Shown here one piece after another: positions 48,107 through 59,440 of a DNA stretch of 64,000 bases. A model generated the notes under the pieces. That model made no database searches, was not told the DNA's origin, and saw only the letters and a program-made list of their open reading frames with translations. A program made the translations under genes and the position numbers. Each line of letters begins with the position of its first letter. The stretch's first letter is position 1. Location of the stretch: positions 1,612,001 to 1,676,000 of the forward strand of contig JANTQA010000030.1 of the NCBI GenBank assembly GCA_027625915.1, given 5' to 3'. The stretch is from Anaeramoeba flamelloides (lineage: Eukaryota; Metamonada; Anaeramoebidae).

Positions 48107-48763
48107 TAAGCTAATTCAAAAAATAAACAAAATTCAATTTTGATGAATTAATTAATTATCTCCATTTTAGAAGAAAAAATCAGAAAATATTAAATGATAT
48201 TCCAAAAATTTAAACAGTTCTAATATAAACAAGAAAATTTCAGAATTAAAATTTTAGGAAATTGGCCAAGTTGGAAAATTTAACGACAAAGGATATTTAA
48301 AATGGAAGGGTTCAATTTAAATTTTTAAACTCATAATTTTTACTGTTTGCCTTAAGAGGAATTCTTCAGCTTTGAATAAGTACAAATAAAAATACTCTGA
48401 ATTATGTAAAAAAAAAATAATAATCAATTTAGAACCCATTGGAGATTTGTACTATTTGTGATGAAACTTTACAACATATTGGTGAAAAAAAAATCACAAA
48501 ATCCGGATATTTGAATAAAAAAAAATAGTATATCTAATTGGTTAAAAAATAATAACATTTCTAAAGTTATAATAAAAAAAAATACAATTTACTTATTAGC
48601 TTTAATGGATTTTAAACTTATTCTTAACGCTTTAATAAAATTATTAAATAAAAATTTAGGAATCCAGACACATAAGAGGGGGTTAATAATACCTTCGATA
48701 AATAATTAAAAGAAAAATTATTTTTTTTTTAGCAATAGGATTTGATTTTCAATTTTACTAATA
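48107..48763. other. intergenic, no gene seen
   Basis: AT-rich spacer separating MITE copies C and D; nothing recognised. Confidence 0.4.
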
Positions 48764-48961
48764 CAGTCAGTTTCACTTTTAAGACACAAACTTTCAACAA
48801 ATTTTAAGGCACAAAAAAATCTCAAATTAAGGCATAAAATTTCAAATTTTTTTTTATACAATTTATTTTTACTAGAATTTGAATTTTGTGCTTTAATTTG
48901 AGATTTTTTTTTGTGCCTTAAATTTCGTTGATAGTTTGTGCCTTAAAAGTGAAACTGGCTG
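48764..48961. mobile_element. family-1 foldback MITE, copy D
   Basis: 198 bp with TA on both sides (48762-48763 and 48962-48963). The left end is CAGTCAGTTTCAC, the right end GTGAAACTGGCTG. It lies 658 bp from copy C and directly abuts the family-3 element on its right. Confidence 0.85.
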
Positions 48962-48967
48962 TATAAC

Positions 48968-50112
48968 AAATTGCGATATTCTATAAAATCTTAATAATTA
49001 TTAAAAAATCGTGATAAATGCCAAAATATCGTGATTACTTTTTAATCGTGATATAATAGTTGATGAGTTTTTTGGCTAATTGAGAAATATTTTGAATAAA
49101 AAATTTTTTTGATCAAAAAATAGATTAGTTGACAAAAAGTCATTCTTTGAAAAAACAACAAAAGTGAAACTTGATCCAATCAAGGATCATATCAAAGAGT
49201 TTTGTTGTGTTTTCATTTTATTTGGTTGACAAACCGATCGATCCTTTAAGATCAACAACAATAAGAACAAAAGAGAAATAAATATTTTTTTAGTTAATGG
49301 TGGTGTTGGAAATTGCTTTGAATAATTAGGCTTCTAAAACAACCAACCCTTAATCTGTTCTTTAAAGAATGTTTTCTTGGGTTACAATATTTTCATTTTT
49401 TCTCAGAAAGCTAAAAGGAGTTGGATAATTCTTCAAAAGATTTCACAACATACTTGCCAGATGATCACCAATTATTAAGATTTTTTATACGATTCTTGTC
49501 TTCTTCTTCTTTTTCTACTCATATCTTTGTATTGGACAGAAAACACAATTAGAATAATAGAGGTTTTTCTTTGATCGATCACCAATAAGAAGGAAAATTA
49601 CACTTTCTTCTTTTTTTGTAATTTAGATAGTAAAGGTAACAACTCCATTTTAAGAAAACACATAATTTATATTCAAGTGTATTGATGAGATGGGTAATTA
49701 TTAGTTTGATCATAAAATTTGTTTGAGATTTTATATTTTGTTAAAAAAAAAATGAAAAGAATAAAATTTTTTTCCACAACAAACCAAACTCATTCCCTTT
49801 ATTAAAGTTTTCTGTCTTTCAAAACTTTCAAACACTTGAAGACAGTTCATAACCCTTACAAACACTTTCTGACATTATTAAAGGGGATGGTGTTGTAAAA
49901 ATCTCAAGGCTTTGTAAAAGTCAAGAGATTTTTTTTAAAAATGAAATGAAAATAATAATTTTTCATTTTTTCGCGATAATGTGAATATCGCGATAATGTT
50001 GTTTATCGCGATTTTATGATTTTTTGCGATAAAGTTGGGCTAATTGCAATTTTTTTATTATTATTGCGATTTTATTGTTAATATCGTGATAATATATTTA
50101 TCATCAAAAATT
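48968..50112 (-). mobile_element. family-3 element, copy b
   Basis: In inverse orientation to 22015-23440. Terminal blocks lie at about 48968-49068 and 49968-50112 with iterated ATCGTGAT / ATCGCGAT / TTGCGAT words. The right block reads in inverse AGCCCAACTTTATC and AAAATCATAAAATCGC, matching the left block of copy a. The interior landmark (GGTTGACAAACCGATCGATCC on the plus strand near 49225-49246) matches copy a near 22340-22370. Spacing between landmark and blocks differs between copies, so at least one has had a large insertion or deletion. No coding frame was recognised. Confidence 0.6.
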
Positions 50113-53100
50113 CTATTAATCTCCAGATTTTTAATCGTTGGCTTTTTTATTTTAGTTTTTCAGTTTATAATTAAAAAGTTGTTGTTGGTTAATGGGATGG
50201 TTAGACTATAGAATTCTTTATTGGCTTTTCGACTCATGATATTTTTTTATGTAAAAAAAATATATATTATTTTCACAAAAAGGATCTTATATCAAAATTA
50301 AAATGATCAAAAAAATTCTGAATCAGAAAGACTATAATCCGTGTTTCAAAATAAAAACGGTTGATGTTTTTTTTTTTTCTTGTTGTTCCAATGCGTTATA
50401 TAATTCACTGTCAAATGGTATATCTAAGTTTCAATCGATTTTGAATTTAAAATCTAAATTATTTTCAGTAAATTTTAAATTATGAATTGAATTAGTTTAT
50501 AATTTTTTGAAAATTTTCTCAATTTTTTATAATTTATTATTTTTTTTTTTATGGAAATTTTCCCAAAAAATCAACTATATTTTTTGATGAAATTTTCCAA
50601 TTTGATCATTGACTTTTAGAATTTTTTTTTAATACTAAAGTTAATTGTAAAATAAAAAGATCAAAATTTTCATTCAACTTTCCAAAAAAAATCACATTAC
50701 AAGAATTATAACCAATCATCAAAGTACCCAATTCAAAAAGACGAATTAATGATTTAGGATTTTTAAAGGATTTAAAAAATTTGAAATTTTAGATGATTTG
50801 TGAATCTTTTTTTTTGTAAAAGTTAATGAAAATTTTGTTACATTTATTTTGCCACAAAAAACAGAATTTGAAAAAATCAAAACCCATAATTGAATTTATT
50901 TAGAATTTTACATAATTTAACCTTTTTTTCTTGTTACTTAAAGATTTTTCAAGTCAAAATTTGTCTCCAGAAGTATCTCAATTTGTATGAGAATAATTCT
51001 AAATTGATCTTACATTTTAGAGAATTTCTTTTTAAAGAAAAGATACTTAAGAAATCAATACCATATTTTTTTTATACTTATTGTAAGTTTCTTTGATCAG
51101 TTAATGTTATTGGTCTTGAAAAAAAAAAAACAAGCTTTTTTTTTTAAAACACTATATAAAACTTTTTATACATGTTATTTTTACAACAGTATTTTGAAAT
51201 TTTACTTTGATTCAAAAGTAATTGATTGTTTGTTGTAATTAAGATCAAAAGGTGATTTCTGGTTTGGAATGTGACAATTATTTTCAATCTTACAATTGCG
51301 AGGGTAAAAAAGTTATTTTTGATCTTTGAATCACATACTTTTATTGGTATTCACACATGAAATTGGAGAAATTTTCTCTTACATTTTGATTTTCCTTTTT
51401 CAAAACGAGTCACAAATTGCAACGTGATTGTTCAAAAACTCTCTTTGCAAAATAAAAATGCTGAAAATAAAGTGAAAATTTTTTCCCCTTTATTCAACAG
51501 TGCAATTAAATATTTTTTTTGAATTATGAATGGAAATTGTGAAATAAATGATAAATTTCAACCATAATTGAATTGTTATTCAATTATTTGAAGAGTTGAA
51601 CAAATAAATCAATAATTTTGAAGATATTTTTACAAGTTGATTTCCTTTCAAGCGAAAATTCTCTTTTTGATTCCTTGAATCTTATTTCAACAGATTTTCC
51701 AATAAAAGAATGGTTAAAATATCTATAAACTGAAAAATTAAGAGAATTAGTGACCTTTGTTCAAAGAAATTTAATATTCGTAATTTTGGTTGAAGCATTG
51801 TTATGTTAAGAACTATTGTTTTAAAAATGGAATATAATTTTTAATAGTATTTCTCAAACAAATGCAAAAAAAATGTCACTTCATTTTCCTTACTTATCTT
51901 TAACTAATTCTCACTTCAAAGAAGTTAGTGGTAGTTTGGTTGTCTTTTTGATGAAGGAAAATGATAAACAAGTGCAAATTTGTTCTCATTTATTTTACTC
52001 GACAATATTTTGAAAATTGACAGGTTGTGTAAAATCAATTCCTAAAACTCTAATTTTTTATCATTTTAAATTGGCTAAACGACCCCACAGTTTGTCTTTC
52101 AGATCTCATAATAAATAAATGAGAAATTTTAGAATTCTCAACAATAAGAATTGTTCCATAAAAAATAGGGATTTCTAAATATAAAAAACTTTGGACACTC
52201 ATCAATTAATTGTTCATTGAAATTTTTGGAATATCTATTTTTTCGAATCTGTTTTAGAAATTTGTAATTGAATTTCTAAACGGATTACAAGAATTATGAA
52301 AATCTTGATGTTGTTCTACTTTAAATTAAGAAAAATTTGGTTACTTCACCCAAAAAGCAATTTAGTTTGTTAGTGTCCTAGTGTAAGAGTATTGTTGATT
52401 TTTTTTTGCAATCTTACAAACCTTTGTCTTCCTTTTAATTTTTTTATTTTTTTTTATTAAAAGTAAAAAGTGTTTTCTCTGTTCTTTTTTTTTTTTGTGT
52501 TTCAAAAATAACGGAGATTACGAACTTTTTCTTAAATTTACTTTTCTAAAATTTGAAACACTTTTTTATTCAAAAAATGAAGTTGTCAAACTTCTCAAAA
52601 AAATCAAAGTAATACGATTGGATCCTTCTCAATGTTTGTGATTCTTTTATTTCATTCCCAATAATTCAATAGAAAATCTGTTACCATTAATAAAAAAACC
52701 ACAAACACTTTAAATAACTGAAAATCCCTTGATAGTCAATTTGCTAGACAAAAAACTTTTCTCTCAAAAAATACTATTTGAAAAGAAGAAAAGTGAAATT
52801 TTTATCAAAAAAAAATTAAAATCATTTCTGAGAAAGTAAACTGAAAGTATTGTTCACACCAATTTAGTACCCATTGTAGATGTTTGAAAAAAATTCATCA
52901 TTTAAATAAAAAAAATCGAAGAAATTCTAATTCGTTAGCAACACACCACCAACCAAAAGTTGAAGTGAATTCATGATAACTTTTGAAAAATAATCAAAGT
53001 TGTAAATCCACCAGTTTGAAAAGAATTTTATTTTTTTAAATTGTTGTTTTTCATTTTACTCTACTTCATTTTTACATACACAAACTTAATTTAACCCCCA

Positions 53101-53255
53101 TTTGTTTCTTTTTGACAAAGTTTAATTCAAAGCAACATAACACAAAATTACAGTTAAATTATTTTAACCAGTCATTTCCAATCCACAAAAAAAGTTGAAG
53201 ATTTTTTTTCATTCCAAAAAAAAAAAAAATAATAAGACATAAAATCGCGAATTGT
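50113..53255. other. intergenic upstream of the homeodomain gene
   Basis: Contains a family-9 repeat (50648-50870). A 68-codon frame at 50890-51096 begins at TTG and is unrecognised. From about 51240 to the gene the composition is slightly richer in G and C, and regulatory sequence is likely, but no motif can be supported. Confidence 0.35.
50648..50870 (+). repeat. dispersed repeat family 9, copy b
   Basis: Colinear partner of 24280-24510, about 220 bp: GATCAAAATTTTCATT, then CTTTCCAAAAAAAATCACAT, then TTTTGTTACATTTATTTTG. Confidence 0.55.
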
Positions 53256-54347
53256 ATGCAAAATTTCAAACCAAAAACTCTCGTGGTTGATGACGATCTA
53301 TGGAATGTGGTGTCTTTGTTGTGTCAAGTTCGACAACCCAAATACAATTATTTAAACATCAAAAATCTGAAAAACAAAAACCAGAAGACAAACGAAGACA
53401 ATAATCTAAATTGCAAGCGGAAGAGGGAAACACGATTTTTTATTTCAGGGCAATATCAAAACCAAATCCAACAGCAACAAGATCCAAAGCAAGGGCAAAG
53501 GCAACAAGAAACCCAAATCCAAGACAAACTAATGACACTTTTAAACGTTGTTGAAAATGAAAAATTATATTCAAAGTGGGAAAAAGGAGAAGATCCAATT
53601 CCAAACGAAAGTGATCACGTGGTTGTGGATCAAATAAACGACAGCAAGAAATGTGGAAAATTGACTCATGAACAATTGGTCGAGAATCAAAACAATTTGC
53701 TTTGCCAAATGAAAGAAAAATTGTTTCCACAATTTCTTCCACAATACAACACATTGCTTGAACTCTTCAAAGAAGAAAGAGCTGCAATTGAAAAGTCAAG
53801 GAAGGAATGGGCCACAAAGATCCCAAAAAATATGATCCAACAACAGAAATTGTTTCATGGCACCACAAAGACACACAGGAATGCGAGGTTTCCCGTGATT
53901 AAAGGCGAGCCCTATTCGTTAATCCAAATCATTAATGACAATTTCAATGAATTACAACAATCGCTGGTTGACAAAATCACTTTAGAGCTCAAGAAGGTGC
54001 ATCCCTTATTAACAAACAAACAAAATAGCCAAAAAATCAAGATCCACAATGTCAAGATTATCAAGAAGAATAACCAGACGAACCAGAATAATGTTAATTG
54101 CAAGAAACAAGTGCGCAGCATTAAAAGAGAAAGGCTATCAGTGAAAAGCAAAACTGTCCTAAAAAAATGGATCGAAAAAAGAATATACACAGTCAACGGC
54201 CCTTATGCGAGCTATCAAGAAAAAATGCGGCTATCTAAATCTGCAAAAATTTCTTACAAACAAGTGTCGTCATACCTGGGCAATTACAGAAGAAAAATCA
54301 AAGAACGTATAAAAAAGGGCGAAATTGAAACACCAATTTGGTATTAA
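53256..54347 (+). CDS. divergent TALE-type homeodomain protein
   Basis: Single exon, 363 aa, from a true ATG to TAA. The C-terminal 70 residues (about 290-355) fit a homeodomain. Helix 1 is KSKTVLKKWIEKRIY. A GPYASYQEKMRLSK segment matches the three-residue-extended loop and helix 2 of TALE proteins (family pattern NPYPxxxEKxxL). The recognition helix is QVSSYLGNYRRKIKER. The key Asn (343, homeodomain 51) and Arg (345, position 53) are kept, but the usual WF at 48-49 is Tyr-Leu. An Arg/Lys-rich arm (RSIKRERLS) precedes it. The N-terminal half has a KRKRETR patch (possible NLS), a Gln-rich stretch (68-90) and helical acidic-basic segments (about 150-190). A sequence-specific DNA-binding regulator in the nucleus is likely. 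The family call is good; a specific subfamily cannot be given. Confidence 0.8.
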   Translation: MQNFKPKTLVVDDDLWNVVSLLCQVRQPKYNYLNIKNLKNKNQKTNEDNNLNCKRKRETRFFISGQYQNQIQQQQDPKQGQRQQETQIQDKLMTLLNVVENEKLYSKWEKGEDPIPNESDHVVVDQINDSKKCGKLTHEQLVENQNNLLCQMKEKLFPQFLPQYNTLLELFKEERAAIEKSRKEWATKIPKNMIQQQKLFHGTTKTHRNARFPVIKGEPYSLIQIINDNFNELQQSLVDKITLELKKVHPLLTNKQNSQKIKIHNVKIIKKNNQTNQNNVNCKKQVRSIKRERLSVKSKTVLKKWIEKRIYTVNGPYASYQEKMRLSKSAKISYKQVSSYLGNYRRKIKERIKKGEIETPIWY

Positions 54348-55410
54348 AAATATCAAGACAATCTAAAAATTTGATCGTGATCATGGGAAATGAATTTAAA
54401 TTTTCACAGATCTTTTGATCAAATTTTCGATTTTTGAGCGATTATTTTTTCTTTTTGAGGTGCGGGTTTATTTTCTTTTCCGTTTCTTTTTTAATTCATT
54501 TTGAGAATTTTATCATCTAATTGATTGGAAATTCATTTAATTTGCCAGGGTTTTCAATTATAATTCTCCACTTGAATTGACAAAAAGAAAAAAGAAAAAA
54601 AATGTTTAATACTGATGATTTTAAAATACCTTTTGATATTTTTTCCCAAACACATTTGTTATCAAAATTTGGAAAATACATAAAGTATATTATTTTGAAA
54701 TCACCTTGAATTTCAATTTAAAACAAGCAACTTTTAACAAAGAAGAGGAAAAATTAAAATAAAATATTTCAAACCATTGTTAGTTCTAAACAAATATCCC
54801 CACACCCCTTTCATTTATTTTTTTCTCTCTTTTCTTTTTTTTTTTTTTTTCTTTTTATATCCCACATACAATTTAGAAAGGATTTTTCATTTTATTTAAA
54901 AAATTCTTTTACACTTTTTTTTTATTCTATTTTTAACCAGCAATTAGATTTTATTTTTAAATTTTCTTTAATATTTTTATTATTTTTATTATTTTTATTA
55001 TCATTTTATTTTTATTATCATTTTATTAATCTAAAATTGATGTTATAATAATTTAACAAACATCACACCAAAAAAAAAAAAAAAAAAACAGAGTTTACAA
55101 TTATTCTTTTTAATTATTTATTTTTTTTTAGTTTATTTTGATTTTTATTATCTTTTTTTTTTTTCTTTTTACAATTTTAAAGTACTTGGCACCATTTTTA
55201 AGAAAAAATTAGTTAGCCTGAAAAAAAAAAGTAAACAACAATTCACCTCACTATCCCTTTTTAAAGTATTCTATTTGCCAAAAAATTAACAATAATAGTT
55301 AATGATTATTAATAACACATTAATTAACCGAGTTTTGAATTACTACAATAATTATAATATTTCTAATTTAAAATTTAAAAAAAAAAATACAAATATTTTT
55401 TTATATCATT
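54348..55410. other. intergenic 3' of the homeodomain gene; no gene seen
   Basis: Very T-rich, with (TTTTTATTA)n-like tandem words around 54965-55025 and an A run near 55071-55088. No structured RNA or gene was recognised. Confidence 0.4.
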
Positions 55411-56395
55411 GCAGAGAGGTGACCGAATAAAATTATCACCTCTTTACAGTTATTTTTTTTTAGTTTGAGAAATAAACTCAAAATTAATTTATTTTCAGTT
55501 TATTTCTCAGATTAAATATAACCTAGAAACTTCAGTTTTTTTTTAATTTAAGAAATAAATTTTAAATTTATTTATATTTCAGTTTATTCTCAAATTTAAA
55601 AAAAAAAAACAACTTTGGCCTTTTCCCGAGTTTTCAGTTTATTGGGTAAATCCATAGATTTTACCTTGGTTTTTTTGTGTTTTTTGTTTATTTGTGAAGT
55701 GTTCTAGGGTTTTTTTACTTTAGAAATAAACTGAAAATTTATTAAAATTTTCTGTTAATTTCTAAAGTAAAAAAAAACCCAACGAAGATCAATAGATTTT
55801 ACAAACAAAAAAGTAAATCCCATGAAAACTTAAGCACTTGACAACACATGGTGAGACCTAAAGAAACATTTAATTTATTTATATTTTTTTATCCAGGTTA
55901 TAATGTAGGCAATATTATAACCCATCGAAAAGGATTTCTTTAAAAAAATGATACCGCCTGTTACACCTTTAAGAAAAACCCTTTCAAATAGATTAAAGTC
56001 ATAATAAAAACCACACATTAAGTCATAAAATTTGAATTCTTGTAAAATAATTTGTTTAAAAAAAAATTCCAAAAAAGGTGCTTTAATTTGAGATTTTTTT
56101 GTACCTTACGTTTAGTTGAAAGTCCTCTCTTAAAAGTGGTACTGACGGTAAGTAGAAACTATTTCAGATAAAAAAAATTGAAAAAGAGAAAATAAGTTTT
56201 AAGAATAAAAGAGAGTAAAAAAAAAAAAAAAACAATAATAAAAAGAAAGACTTAATTTTATAAATTTTGGTAATTTAAAGTGTTGAAGTGTTTGGTGATC
56301 TCTTCTTTTATATCTAATTTTTTTTATTCACCATGATAATTTGTTTGAATAAAGAGATCGAAATATTTGAGCAACTATACATCAGATGAAAAAGC
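55411..56395 (-). mobile_element. family-5 element, copy b, split by a MITE
   Basis: Inverse homologue of 20560-21260. It shares the palindrome around AAATTTATTAAAATTT (55739-55754), GAAGTGTTCTAGG, the TATAATGTAGGCAA block (55908-55921) and GATAATTTGTTTGAATAAAG. A full family-1 MITE (55954-56148) interrupts it at a point where copy a is continuous. A small hairpin, AGAGGTGA and inverse, lies at its left edge (55416-55442). Confidence 0.65.
55954..56148. mobile_element. family-1 foldback MITE, copy F (nested)
   Basis: 195 bp, TA on both sides (55952-55953 and 56149-56150). Arms are diverged but legible: CTGTTACACCTTTAAG on the left, CTTAAAAGTGGTACTGACGG on the right. It sits inside a family-5 element. 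Confidence 0.75.
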
Positions 56396-58066
56396 ATATC
56401 TTTTGAATTTGTTTAAAAAATTTACCTGTTATGTAAATCTATAAAACTCTGTGTTTTTATAAGAATCAGAATTAGTTTCCAAAATTTTCTTTTTGATGAT
56501 TTTTTTTTTTTTTTTTTATTTTAATTTTAATATATTTTTACTTGCAAATTCCCAAATCTTGTTTTTAAAAAATTCTGTACGATTATGCATATTAGACAGC
56601 ATTCACCCCCCTCCCAAGAACATATCCAACACATTTTACAAAAAGTTAGATTTCGATCAATCCAATTAGTTTCAAATTGCCACAGTTAGACTATTAAATT
56701 TCAGTTTCTTCATTTTAACTTTTCCACGATTTCATCAGTACATGTTACTTTATTTTAGATCTAATAAAGAAAAAGTTGTAAATTCTTATTATAATTTTTA
56801 CATCTTTAACCCCATATACAACTATAATAAAAAGAGGAGGGACTCACATAAATCAAAAAAGAGAACTTTGACAAAGGTAAAAAGCCAAAAAATCAAAAAT
56901 AAAATTCTTGAACGAAAATCTAAAACGAACTTTCATTTTTTTTTTACCAAGATCAAATAAAAAAAATATTACCAAATTTATTACTATATAAACTCTTTTC
57001 ACCTTTTATTTTTATTAAAATCAAGATTAAAGATAAAATTTCAAATAAATTTATTAACCACCTAAGTTTAATACAAACCTATTATTTCCTACTTGATATC
57101 ATTTAGACCTGTATAAAATGCCAAGGAATAAATAGGAACAATAATTTTGAAATACAATTACAACAAACTATAATACTACACTAAATAATAATCACCAGTT
57201 TAAAATAAAAAAAAGATTAAAAAATAATAAAAACTATATTTTTTCTCCTTTTCTTTTCAAAATATGTTTTTTGATTTGTAGATTTAACATTTTACTACTT
57301 AACAAAATGTTCATTTTTATATTGTTCGTGTTTGATTTTAAAATAACTTTTATTCTTACTATTTAAATAGTTAAGAATAATATGTGTTTACTGGAAAGTC
57401 TGAACTGTACATTTAATTTTAATTTAAATTTTTATTTTTTTTTGATTTATTTTCAGAGATCAAAAAATTTTATCAGCACTTTTTTCAAATCTTCTTAACA
57501 CCCCCCCCCCCAAAAAAAAAAAAAAAAAAAAAAAAATGAAATTAATTGTCTCTTTAACATTCAACAAGTATATTTAGATTAAAAATTATTTGTTTCAAGT
57601 CTGAAAAAGGTGATTTTTTATATCTATTAAAATCCTTCTTAAAAAAATAATTGAATTCAAAACCTAAAATCTTCTCATTTACAACAATTCCAAAGTTTAT
57701 CATTATGAAAATACCATTTAGAATTGATTTAGAATTAAAAAAATACCAAAAAAACTGAATTGACTTATTCAAGATCAAAATATAAAAGTTATTTAAAATT
57801 AAAAAATTTCGATGTCAAAAAGCCAATGAAAATATTATACTTTCTTTTTGACTATAAGAATATACACCTTTTAAGACATTAATATTTTATTTTTTTTTAA
57901 ATTTTGATTGTGAAATTACCCAAAGAATTAAAAGAACTAGAATTTTGATTTATTTTTTATATAATTATGTTTTTTTTTATATTCAACTTCTAAATAATCT
58001 AAAAAAAGAGATATTTTTTTAGATCTTAAAGTCTTTTAAACTTTAGTATTTTGGATTCAGGTTTAT

Positions 58067-58363
58067 TTATAACAAAGCGTTGTTGATATTTTTCAGAATA
58101 ATATATGCAAATTTAAATACAGGATCTTTTGTATTTTTAACAAGAGGACAGTTGAAATTAGAGAAGCAATGAAAAAAGGATTTTAGATATTTAAGATTTG
58201 ATATTTTTGATTTAGTGAAATGAAAATAAACTTGAATGTTGCATCTTTTTTCCATTGAACCACTTTGGAACCAAAACCACTTTTTATCATATTTTGCTTT
58301 ACATTTTAATTCCAAAAATAGAATATAGCAAAATATTTTGTTACCGAGAATATATTGAAACAT
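58067..58363 (-). CDS. possible 98-aa protein of unknown function
   Basis: Runs from a true ATG to TAA with balanced residues (KAKYDKKWFWFQSGSMEKR, then HFTKSKISNLKYLKSFFH, then NCPLVKNTKDPVFKFAY), unlike the Phe/Lys-only frames that come from homopolymers. At this AT content a 98-codon frame is expected roughly once by chance in a window this size, so it may not be a gene. It has no recognised domain, no intron signals and no second copy. If real it would be a small soluble protein with a Trp/Phe-rich core. Confidence 0.3.
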   Translation of the reverse strand: MFQYILGNKIFCYILFLELKCKAKYDKKWFWFQSGSMEKRCNIQVYFHFTKSKISNLKYLKSFFHCFSNFNCPLVKNTKDPVFKFAYIILKNINNALL

Positions 58364-58819
58364 TGCTATCGAAATAAACTTTTCGAAAATGTTAAAGTAA
58401 ACGATTTTACAATTTGTTCTATAAAAAATTAAATCAAGATAGCATGATTATATTTATATTTGAGTATTTTTCTATATTCTTTTAATTGTTCTTATGACTT
58501 TCTTTAAATATCAACTCCAAAATATGAAAACAATACCCAATTTGCAAAAAATCTCAAACAAAACCAGCAGTGGATTAATTAACCTACATTAACTTTTAAG
58601 GATTTTTTTACCGAGAAAAACTTGCGCTTGATAATCAAAAATTTCATCCTTGAACACCTAATATAGACAGAATATCAAATTATTGATCCATCTTTTTTGT
58701 TTAAATTTTTGTAAAATATATAATCTTATAAAAAAAAAATGGATATCAATTTTTTGAGAAAAGTGTTATCAGATTTACAAATTATACTTTTAAGTCAGCT
58801 CATTTTTTTAATACAAGGC

Positions 58820-59440
58820 TATTTTTCAAAAATTTTAAAACACTTTATAATGCTGATGGAAGTTTTTTTGAGTGTTTATCCCATATTCTTATCTTAAAAA
58901 TATTTTCAATTTTTTAATCAGATCATTTTTTCAAACTTCTTAAAATTTTTGTTTTGATTTTTCAGATTTTTGAAAAATTTTTTTTTCTTTTCTTTTTTTT
59001 TTTTTTTTTTTGTTTCTCTTTTTGATCTTTTTCTTTTTCTATTTTTTTTTTGGTTTTTAAAAAGATCTTGGAGTGGGAAAAAAAAAAGATCTTCGAAAAG
59101 ACAAATAATCATTAAAAGAAAATTGGGAATATGTAATGTCTTTTAAAATTCATTATATTAATAACAAAAAATCTTCTTGTTCAACTTTTTTTTGGTGAAA
59201 GCTCAGTAATAAAAAATCATAAATGCTCATTTCAAAAATTTTGACTCATTTTTTTTTAGTTTTTGATTTTATTTTTTTTTTTAATTTTGAAGATATCAGG
59301 TTTTGATATATTAAAAATGATTTAAATGTGAATTATGAATCAAATTTAATTATTGGTTGTCATTTTATACTAAATGATATATATATATATATATTTAATT
59401 TATTATTCCAACGAGTAACAATTTTTTGAAATGGAGTTTC
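58820..59440 (+). repeat. dispersed repeat family 6, copy c
   Basis: About 620 bp colinear with 27770-28400, including TTCGAAAAGACAAATAATCA, ATATCAGGTTTTGATATATT and the ATGATATATATATA run. It ends about 280 bp beyond the THOC1 stop. Confidence 0.7.

Noticed and set aside
53440-54196. Minus frames of 104 and 94 codons opposite the homeodomain gene
   Set aside because: Antisense shadows of a well-supported coding exon.
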